In this document: positions 58,196-64,000 of the stretch, piece by piece | How the letters are laid out: each line of letters begins with the position of its first letter | Numbering within the stretch: the first letter of the stretch is position 1 | From: Rubrivivax sp965249635 | GTDB lineage: Bacteria; Pseudomonadota; Gammaproteobacteria; Burkholderiales; Burkholderiaceae_C | Assembly: GCA_965249635.1 (NCBI GenBank) | Contig: OZ252248.1 | Coordinates: 62,001-126,000 of the forward strand | Direction of reading: 5' to 3' | DNA length: 64,000 nucleotides | The notes under the pieces: generated by a model | Told to the model about the DNA's origin: nothing | What the model saw: only the letters and a program-made list of their open reading frames with translations | Database searches by the model: none | Made by a program: the position numbers and the translations under genes

Positions 58196-59238
58196 CGCAA
58201 GGCGCAGGCTCCGATAGTCGCGTGGTCGATCAAGTGCTGGTTGAGTGGGGTGACGCGCTTTTCCGGCGCCGCCGCCAAAGCGGCGATGACGATGGTTCTG
58301 GTGGTCGAAGCCAGTTTGGCTTCGGCCCTCGCGCTCCTGGCTCACGAATGCCTCCTGCCGATGTTCGTGGTGCCGTTCGCGACGCCATTCGCCCCAGTGC
58401 CCGCCAAGTTGTCATCAAGATCACTGGTGGTGGCAAGGGGTACAGGGCCATGGCCGCGCACGCCCGCTACATCTCGCGTCAGGGCAAAGAAGCCGTCGGC
58501 GGGCCAGGCCGCAGCCTGGAAGTCACCGACGAACTGGGCCAGCGCTATGAGGGCACTCAGGCGGTTCGGCAGCTCATGGAGGACTGGCGGACATCGGGTT
58601 CCTACATCCCCGAAGACAGCCACCGCAAAGAAGCCTTCAATATCATCTTCTCGATGCCCAAGGAGACACGTGCTGAAGCTCTGGAAGATGCGGTGGCCAC
58701 CACGGCGGCGCAGTTGTTTGAAGGGCATCGCTACGCGATGGTTCTGCACCGCGACCAAGGCGCGCCCCATGTTCATGTGATGGTACGTGCCGAGCGCTGC
58801 GATGGGCGCAGGCTCAATCCGCGCAAAGCAGACCTGGATCGGTGGCGGGTGGCGTTCGCCCGGCAGTTGCAGGCTCGGGGTATAGATGCGGTGGCCAGCC
58901 GGCAGGTGGCGCGGCTGCGCAACCGGGTGCAGCCTTCGTTGTGGGAAATCAAAGCAAAGGGGGAAGGGCGGCTGAACCGAAATCGCGGTGCGGCCAAGAC
59001 CGGTCCTACCGCCCAGAAGGCGCGCATCGATGCCCTGCGCGCTTGGCGCGAAGTGACCATGGCCCTGGCGGCTTCACCCCAGCTCGACGACAGAAAACTC
59101 GCCGTGGAAGCGGTGCGGTATCTGGCGCAACAGATTGCGCAGAGTCTTGAAGCCGAGAAGTCGGCGCGCGGAGCCGAGGTCCGTCAAACTGAAGTGGTCG
59201 CCAAGCGGCAAAGGCCCGAGCCCGACCGCGGTCGATGA
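58192..59238 (+). CDS. Relaxase (MobA/VirD2-like, MOBP type)
   Basis: A 348-residue relaxase/mobilisation nuclease. The nucleophile Tyr is likely Tyr93 in MAAHARYISRQGKEAV, and the metal site is the HxD-x4-PHVH motif at residues 186-195 (VLHRDQGAPHVHVMVRAERC). FNIIFSMPKETRAEALEDAV is the usual second motif. It nicks oriT and pilots the strand into a type IV secretion channel supplied by another element, since no such channel genes are here. A GTG start is preceded by AAGGAG. It is short for MOBP relaxases and lacks a primase or helicase tail. Confidence 0.88.
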   Translation: MTQGAGSDSRVVDQVLVEWGDALFRRRRQSGDDDGSGGRSQFGFGPRAPGSRMPPADVRGAVRDAIRPSARQVVIKITGGGKGYRAMAAHARYISRQGKEAVGGPGRSLEVTDELGQRYEGTQAVRQLMEDWRTSGSYIPEDSHRKEAFNIIFSMPKETRAEALEDAVATTAAQLFEGHRYAMVLHRDQGAPHVHVMVRAERCDGRRLNPRKADLDRWRVAFARQLQARGIDAVASRQVARLRNRVQPSLWEIKAKGEGRLNRNRGAAKTGPTAQKARIDALRAWREVTMALAASPQLDDRKLAVEAVRYLAQQIAQSLEAEKSARGAEVRQTEVVAKRQRPEPDRGR

Positions 59239-59401
59239 TGCTCAAGCGCGATCACCAGCGACCCCAAGCGATCGCCGACGATCGGCGTCGATTGCAGCTC
59301 AGCAGGCCATGAATGCCGTTCGTCGCATACCGCTCGTGTAGAAGTTGGTGCGGCCCGAAGATTCAATCATCGAATCTTCACCGGCAATTTGGAGGCCCAT
59401 C

Positions 59402-59545
59402 ATGCAAAGCACCTTCTTCAAGCAAGCACTCTCGTTCAGCCTGGCTGCCTTGATGACTTTGGCGGTGCTGGTGGGCATCGATCATCAAGCCCAGCCTGAC
59501 GTAGCTAACCAGCAATTGGCCCACCTGGTGGCTCCCAAAGCTTGA
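59402..59545 (+). CDS. Small exported or membrane protein
   Basis: A 47-residue frame, MQSTFFKQALSFSLAALMTL then AVLVGIDHQAQPDVANQQLA, with a good GGAGG ribosome site. One hydrophobic N-terminal segment suggests a signal anchor; the rest is short and polar. It is followed at once by a second small membrane protein gene. Confidence 0.55.
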   Translation: MQSTFFKQALSFSLAALMTLAVLVGIDHQAQPDVANQQLAHLVAPKA

Positions 59546-59550
59546 TCAAA

Positions 59551-59754
59551 ATGAAGGCCGCCACACTTTTGGTGGGTTGGTGCGTGTTGCTGGTGCTGTC
59601 CTGGCCCATCGCCTTGGCGGTGCTGGTGTTGGCGCCGCTGGTGTGGTTCTTGGCGCTGCCGTTTCGTCTGCTGGGCTTGTTGGTGGATGCGGTGTTTGCG
59701 CTGCTGCGCACAAGTTTCATGCTGCCGGCGCGCTTATTGGGGCACAGGCATTGA
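59551..59754 (+). CDS. Small two-pass membrane protein
   Basis: A 67-residue very hydrophobic frame: MKAATLLVGWCVLLVLSWPI, then LVLAPLVWFLALPFRLLGLL. Two membrane helices are likely. I chose the ATG at 59551 over TTG 59542, which would overlap the preceding stop. It pairs with the preceding small gene. No family recognised. Confidence 0.55.
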   Translation: MKAATLLVGWCVLLVLSWPIALAVLVLAPLVWFLALPFRLLGLLVDAVFALLRTSFMLPARLLGHRH

Positions 59755-59930
59755 GCGACAACACAATCTGTGAATCGGACCCGGTAAAGTGCGCTCGACT
59801 CTTCGGTATTCTTCTGGAATTTCCGGCGGCCACAACACCGCCATGTGACGTGCCTAAGCAGTGACTCCTGCGACTGATAATTCGCGCAAGCAATCGGCGC
59901 TGTGCGTCACAATTTTGAGGAGCACTCCAG

Positions 59931-60512
59931 TTGGGCAAGACACGGCTTGAAGCCTTCAGCGATGGCGTGCTGGCGATCATCATCACCATCATGGTGCTGG
60001 AATTGAAGGTGCCGCACGATCCTTCGGTTGCTGCGCTCTTTGGGCTGCTGCCGGTGTTCTTGAGCTATGTGCTGAGTTTCATTTACGTCGGCATCTACTG
60101 GAACAACCACCACCACATGCTGCACCTGTGTTCCCAGGTGACCGGCCCCATCTTGTGGGCCAACTTGCACCTGCTGTTCTGGCTCTCGCTGCTTCCGTTT
60201 GCCACAGGTTGGATGGGCGAGAACCATTTCGCGGCCTTGCCATCGGCCTTCTACGGGGTGGTGCTGCTGGCGTCGGCCATCGCCTATTACGTCCTTCAGC
60301 AGACGATCGTTGCATCGCAAGGTGAACGCTCGGTACTTCGGCAGGCGGTGGGTGGTGACTGGAAGGGCAAGGCCTCGCCGCTGCTCTACGTCGTTGGCAT
60401 TGGCTTGAGCTCGGTCAACGTTTGGCTGGCACAGGCCGCCTATGTTTTGGTGGCGCTGATTTGGCTGGTGCCTGACAAGCGCATCGAGCGCGTGGCCAAG
60501 AGCCAGGCTTGA
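59931..60512 (+). CDS. TMEM175/DUF1211 family potassium channel-like protein
   Basis: A 193-residue protein starting at TTG with GAGGAG 7 bases upstream. Residues 5-11 give the hallmark RLEAFSDGV, then LAIIITIMVLELKVP, as in the pore-lining first helix of bacterial TMEM175 potassium channels, which are tetramers of six-helix subunits. Further helices follow to LIWLVPDKRIERV. Its place in a mobile element is unusual. Confidence 0.88.
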   Translation: MGKTRLEAFSDGVLAIIITIMVLELKVPHDPSVAALFGLLPVFLSYVLSFIYVGIYWNNHHHMLHLCSQVTGPILWANLHLLFWLSLLPFATGWMGENHFAALPSAFYGVVLLASAIAYYVLQQTIVASQGERSVLRQAVGGDWKGKASPLLYVVGIGLSSVNVWLAQAAYVLVALIWLVPDKRIERVAKSQA

Positions 60513-60526
60513 CTACAGCCACTTCG

Positions 60527-60544
60527 CATCGGGCTCGCCCGATG
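60527..60544 (+). terminator. Short perfect hairpin after the channel gene
   Basis: CATCGGGC, TC, GCCCGATG is a perfect 8-bp repeat starting 14 bases after the stop. No T-run follows, and the tiny loop makes true termination uncertain. Confidence 0.4.
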
Positions 60545-60879
60545 AGGTGCGGTCGCGTCACTGATCTCCAACGCAAGCCAGTGCTTGCAGCCTGCACCTG
60601 CCGCTGCCCCTGGCGTCCAAGTTGATAGGCTGCTTGGTCACCACACTTCGCGGCCTATAGTCTTAACAGGTATGGCTTCGCCTGCCGAATCGCCACAGGC
60701 AGGGCATCTCACGCACGGGCTTTATTGCCCCGTGCCTTGATGCTGAGTAAGGCTTTGGTCTTGGCGATGCGTCGCCGATGATGGTTCGGCGTGTTTGTAC
60801 ATCCGGGGTCGTCGCACGTGTGCGAACACATCGCCAAGCGGGCCGTTCGGTTACCAATACCTGCCGATATACTGAGATT
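60545..60879. other. Region upstream of umuD
   Basis: No gene is recognised. TATACT at 60868-60873 is a possible -10. It overlaps CTG-N10-GAG at 60861-60876, a one-mismatch form of the LexA-type CTG-N10-CAG pattern. SOS control is thus possible but weakly supported. Confidence 0.4.
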
Positions 60880-61332
60880 ATGTCCAGTATCTCGCCCAAC
60901 CCAGACCACCCTGTCCGAGTTGGCCGGGACCCGGGTGTGGCAGGCGCGTTCACGCGTGCCAGTGTGGCCATCGGCTTCGGGTCACCCTCAGGCGATAGCG
61001 GTGTGACGCGCCTGGACCTCAATGACATCTTGGTGCGTCACCCGCTGGCCACCTTCATGATGCGCATTGCAGGCGGCACCATGCGCGAGCGGGGCATTGA
61101 CGACGGTGATCTGGTGCTCGTCGACCGGGCGATTCCGCCGGCGCATGGGCACATCGTGATCGCTGTGGTCGAGGACGAATTTGTGTGTCGTCAGCTGAGC
61201 AAGCAGGGCGCGTCCATGCGCTTGCAGGCGGCCGGTGGCAACAGCCCCGATGTTGTTGCCCGAGAAGGCGACGATGCGCAGTTTGAGCTTTGGGGCGTGG
61301 TCACCCAGGTTATCAAGGCCATGCCGGCTTGA
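60880..61332 (+). CDS. umuD: UmuD-like protein lacking the self-cleavage dyad
   Basis: A 150-residue LexA/UmuD-fold protein. The pattern HPLATFMMRIAGGTMRERGI, DDGDLVLVDRAIPPAHGHIV matches E. coli UmuD, and AIGFGSPSGD near residue 30 corresponds to the cleavage site region. But the Ser60 nucleophile position is Thr67 here (AGGTM in place of SGDSM), and Lys97 is Arg104 (FVCRQL in place of FTVKKL). It is therefore probably not self-cleaved by the normal route. It lies 9 bases before umuC, as in polymerase V operons. Confidence 0.85.
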   Translation: MSSISPNPDHPVRVGRDPGVAGAFTRASVAIGFGSPSGDSGVTRLDLNDILVRHPLATFMMRIAGGTMRERGIDDGDLVLVDRAIPPAHGHIVIAVVEDEFVCRQLSKQGASMRLQAAGGNSPDVVAREGDDAQFELWGVVTQVIKAMPA

Positions 61333-61341
61333 GAGCGGCCG

Positions 61342-62664
61342 ATGTTTGCGCTGGTCGATGTCAACAACATGTACGTCAGTTGCGAAAGGGTGTTCAGACC
61401 CTCGCTGATCGGGCAGCCCGTGGTCGTGCTCTCGAACAACGACGGCGCCTGCATTGCCCGCAGCAACGAGGCCAAGGATTTGGGCGTGAAGATGGCACAG
61501 CCGTGGTTCCAGGTTCGGCACCTGGAGCGCAGCGCCGGCCTCATGGCGCTGTCGGCCAACTTCGAGCTGTACGGCGACATGTCCAGTCGCATGATGAGCC
61601 TGGTGGGCCAGTACGCACCCCGCCAGGAGGTCTACAGCATCGATGAATGCTTCCTGGATTTCAAAGGGGTTGCAGGTGACTTGACCGCCATTGGCCGTGA
61701 GCTCCGCGCCCGGGTACTGCAATGGACGGGGCTACCCACCAGCGTCGGTTTTGGGCCTACCAAGACACTCGCCAAACTCGCCAACCACGTAGCCAAGATG
61801 GCCGACCGCAAGCCCGGGCGCTATGACGCGCGCTGGGCGCAGGTGTGCCACCTCGGTGTGGCCACCGATGACCAGCGAAGGCAGATCTTTACCACCACCG
61901 ACGTCAACGATGTCTGGGGCATTGGCCGGCGGTTGACTGAAAAGCTGAATGCGGGCGGCATTTGCACCGTACAAGATCTGATCCGCGCCGACCTGGTCAG
62001 CCTGCGCCGACAGTTCAGCGTGGTGCTAGAGAAAACCGTGCTCGAGCTGCGCGGCACGCCGTGCATGGACGTGGACCATGAACCCGCCCCTCAACAGCAA
62101 ATGATGTGTTCGCGCTCGTTTGGCGCGCCGGTGACTGAACTGGCGAGCCTGGTTGAAGTGGTCAGCCAGTTTGCGACCCGTGTTGCCGAAAAGGCGCGGG
62201 CGCAGCAGGCGGCGGCCGGCGCCGTGCACGTCTTCATTTCTACCAGCCCGTTCAGGAGCAACGACCGGCAACACTGCCCCAGCGCGACGGTGCCACTGGT
62301 GCGGCCCAGCGCCGATACCAGGGCCGTTATTGGCGCCGCACTTGGAGCGTTAAAGGGCATGTACCGTGAAGGCTTCAACTACGCTAAAGCGGGCGTGATG
62401 TTGGTCGACCTGCAGCCGCAAGCCCAGGCGCAAGGCGAGCTGGACTTGTTCGGTGAAACCGAAGCGGCGCCCAGCGAACAAGTGCAAGAGTCCAGCCGGC
62501 TGATGGGGGCCATCGATGCACTGAACCAGCGCTTCGGGCGCGGTGCGGTGACGGTGGGCAGCGCGATCAAACAAGCCCGGCATGCACAGAACGCTGGGCG
62601 CCAGGACCGGCGGTCGCCGCGCTACACGACGCGGCTGGAGGACATCGTGACGGCGCGGGCTTGA
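61342..62664 (+). CDS. umuC: UmuC-type Y-family DNA polymerase
   Basis: A 440-residue DNA polymerase V catalytic subunit. The first metal site is MFALVDVNNMYVSCERVFRP, the SNNDGACIARSNEAKDLGVK block is typical of UmuC, and the catalytic Asp-Glu pair is in EVYSIDECFLDFKGV. The helix-hairpin-helix DNA contact is WGIGRRLTEKLNAGGICTVQ, the little finger covers about 240-350, and a beta-clamp-type motif may be QGELDLFGE near residue 370. It copies across DNA lesions. Mobile elements often carry umuDC; here it follows an atypical umuD. Confidence 0.94.
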   Translation: MFALVDVNNMYVSCERVFRPSLIGQPVVVLSNNDGACIARSNEAKDLGVKMAQPWFQVRHLERSAGLMALSANFELYGDMSSRMMSLVGQYAPRQEVYSIDECFLDFKGVAGDLTAIGRELRARVLQWTGLPTSVGFGPTKTLAKLANHVAKMADRKPGRYDARWAQVCHLGVATDDQRRQIFTTTDVNDVWGIGRRLTEKLNAGGICTVQDLIRADLVSLRRQFSVVLEKTVLELRGTPCMDVDHEPAPQQQMMCSRSFGAPVTELASLVEVVSQFATRVAEKARAQQAAAGAVHVFISTSPFRSNDRQHCPSATVPLVRPSADTRAVIGAALGALKGMYREGFNYAKAGVMLVDLQPQAQAQGELDLFGETEAAPSEQVQESSRLMGAIDALNQRFGRGAVTVGSAIKQARHAQNAGRQDRRSPRYTTRLEDIVTARA

Positions 62665-63064
62665 AAGGGCGTTGCATGGGGTCAAAGGAGCCGGACCGGG
62701 TGGGGTTTACCTTTTAACATCAGCAGCTCGTTGTTGGCGGAGTTTGCCCTGTGTCGAGTGGAGTTGTCTTCAGACTGAACTGCGACATTCGCGGTTGGTG
62801 CGTCAATGTCGCCGATGGCAGAAACCGGTCGTTCGTCGTCATGTGACATAACCGGCTGCTCTCAGCTCGAAAGCAGACACACGACGCTAGGCGACATCGA
62901 AGTGGGTTTGAACGTCGGATGTCGCAGTCGCTGACCGCCCGAATTCGACCCTGAACTGCCCTTCGAGCCAGTGTCCGTGAATGTCGGTACATGCCACCAA
63001 ACTGGCCGTTCAGTTGTCGTAGCGAGAACCACAGCCTTTGTCGCATCGCCAGGCCGTTGGACAT
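62665..63064. other. Intergenic region with no recognised gene
   Basis: 400 bases between umuC and the convergent thioesterase-like gene. Words such as GACATAACCGGCTGCTCTCA at 62845 resemble a word at 15050 in another gap. No gene or integration site recognised, and the right border of the mobile module may lie here. Confidence 0.5.
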
Positions 63065-63940
63065 TCACGGGCTGTGCAACGGCCCAGAGCTGGCTGTATT
63101 GCTGAATGGGCCTGACGACAGAACAGCAAGCTGCCTGGCCTGCGCGACCAGGACGCCATTGACGTCCCAGATCTCGAAATCCTCCTCATGAAGGCCTCGC
63201 ATCACGTGGCGCGTTTGGGCTCGGCAGGCCAACCACGCAGAGGTCGGGACGGCGCGTATGTGGACGCTCAGCTCGATGGTCGAAGAATCCCGCTCACCGA
63301 GGTCCAGCACCACTGGAGCTGCCGCATCAACAAGGGTGGGCAGGCTCAGCGCGTCGGCGGCACGGCCGTCACGAAAGCGCATCCAGAACTCGGCCTGGTT
63401 GGCGCCGCGGGCCGATCCCGTCATCCAACCCGGCAGTTGTGGCCAGTGATAGCTCATGCGCTGCGCCAGCGTTGCCCCGGCCATGGCCGAAATCGGTGGT
63501 TGCTCCACGCACTCGTCCGGAGGCGGCAGTTTGGGCGCTTCGTTGTAGACGCGGGTCACCCCTGAGAACGCGGACAGGTCGGCAAAGCTTGCGAGCACTG
63601 CAACCACTTGCTGCCCGCCTTGGAACAGAGCCGCCTCGCCCATCGTCAACCGTCGGCCCGATCGCAACAGCCGTGCTCTGATTTGCGCCGGGCCCACCGC
63701 TGCCGGGCGCAGATAGGTGGCGGACACGGCCAGGGGGTCCAACGGCGTGGGGTGCGCCACTGACAACATCAGCGCCCGCAGGCACAGAGAAAGCGTGTAT
63801 CCACCATTGGGCGCGCCAGCGCGCGCGCACCAGTGCGCCGACATGTGCGCAGCAAAGACCCCGTCGCCGGTCTGCACCACCGCAGTGTCAGCATCGAACT
63901 CGTAGGGAAGATTCACTTCGGCTTGCTCCTGGCTGTGCAT
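63065..63940 (-). CDS. Acyl-CoA thioesterase-like double hotdog protein
   Basis: A 291-residue protein with two hotdog folds, of the TesB/thioesterase-like superfamily. GAPNGGYTLSLCLRALMLSV is the N-terminal hot-dog helix region, DPLAVSATYLRPAAVGPAQI and LTMGEAALFQGGQQVVAVLA are strands, and WLACRAQTRHVMRGLHEEDF EIWDV-type is the C-terminal block. It would hydrolyse acyl-CoA. I chose the ATG at 63940. Chromosome-type content thus resumes at the right edge. Confidence 0.82.
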   Translation of the reverse strand: MHSQEQAEVNLPYEFDADTAVVQTGDGVFAAHMSAHWCARAGAPNGGYTLSLCLRALMLSVAHPTPLDPLAVSATYLRPAAVGPAQIRARLLRSGRRLTMGEAALFQGGQQVVAVLASFADLSAFSGVTRVYNEAPKLPPPDECVEQPPISAMAGATLAQRMSYHWPQLPGWMTGSARGANQAEFWMRFRDGRAADALSLPTLVDAAAPVVLDLGERDSSTIELSVHIRAVPTSAWLACRAQTRHVMRGLHEEDFEIWDVNGVLVAQARQLAVLSSGPFSNTASSGPLHSP

Positions 63941-64000
63941 GTCGTTCCATTGCGTCACCCGACGATGAACTGCCAATCCCGAACGATGCGACCATCGTTG

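Noticed and set aside
60861..60876. A functional LexA box for umuDC
   Set aside because: CTG-N10-GAG has one mismatch in the core and lacks the inner T/A positions; too weak to annotate as a site.

Overview
The window is high-G+C DNA that reads as a betaproteobacterium of the order Burkholderiales, probably close to Comamonadaceae. The reasons are four kinds of evidence seen together: several orphan Bug/TctC-type periplasmic receptors, Lrp/AsnC- and GntR-controlled catabolic operons, RR-type export signals on binding proteins, and IS110/IS3 elements of the type common in that order. This placement is inferred from gene families, not from a marker gene.

Region 1 (about 60-11750) is a sulfatase and Bug-receptor island. 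A GntR/FadR-family regulator diverges from a receptor-sulfatase-receptor-sulfatase run, with a palindromic operator between them. A formylglycine-generating enzyme (sulfatase activator) diverges from a third sulfatase, a MarR regulator and a third receptor. Uptake, sulfate-ester cleavage and activation of the sulfatases are thus encoded together, but no TctA/TctB membrane partners are present.

Region 2 (about 11750-15400) is a scrap zone. It holds a truncated antitoxin-like gene joined to the 3' end of an IS110-type transposase, then two minus-strand genes (SnoaL-like and GNAT) separated by a well-formed integron attC site of 126 bp, then a second, frameshifted and truncated IS110-type transposase. 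Region 3 (15400-22300) carries an M20 amidohydrolase, a PepSY membrane protein, a DUF1624-type membrane protein, and a TonB-dependent receptor with a DUF4198 periplasmic protein.

Region 4 (22400-46040) is amino-acid or amine catabolism. Minus-strand genes encode an Lrp regulator, a class III aminotransferase and a threonine-dehydratase-like enzyme. A plus-strand run of thirteen genes follows: HAD dehalogenase, FAD oxidoreductase, a complete family-5 peptide/opine-type ABC transporter, an isocitrate/tartrate-dehydrogenase-type enzyme, two aldehyde dehydrogenases, a cupin, a second FAD oxidoreductase, a small-molecule kinase overlapping a phospho-lyase-type aminotransferase, and another Lrp regulator. 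The kinase/phospho-lyase pair plus aldehyde dehydrogenases suggests breakdown of a hydroxylated amine or amino acid such as hydroxylysine. D-hydroxyacid dehydrogenase, GNAT and dadA genes complete the region. A sequence element of about 113 bp, with a conserved short minus-strand reading frame, occurs twice in this region.

Region 5 (46040-50570) has a toxin-antitoxin pair with a broken toxin, an ArsR/SRPBCC pair with a palindromic operator, two neighbouring alpha/beta hydrolases and a DUF3592 protein. An intact IS3-family element (50567-52040) without a visible target duplication marks the boundary to Region 6 (52041-about 62700). Region 6 is a plasmid- or mobilizable-element-like module: RadC, DUF736, an stbABC-like stability operon, eleven helically phased repeats, an IncP-like nic site, a MobC-like protein and relaxase, small membrane proteins, a TMEM175-type channel, and umuDC in which UmuD lacks its self-cleavage dyad. 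No integrase, replication initiator, tRNA, rRNA or CRISPR array was recognised. The window ends in an acyl-CoA thioesterase-like gene.
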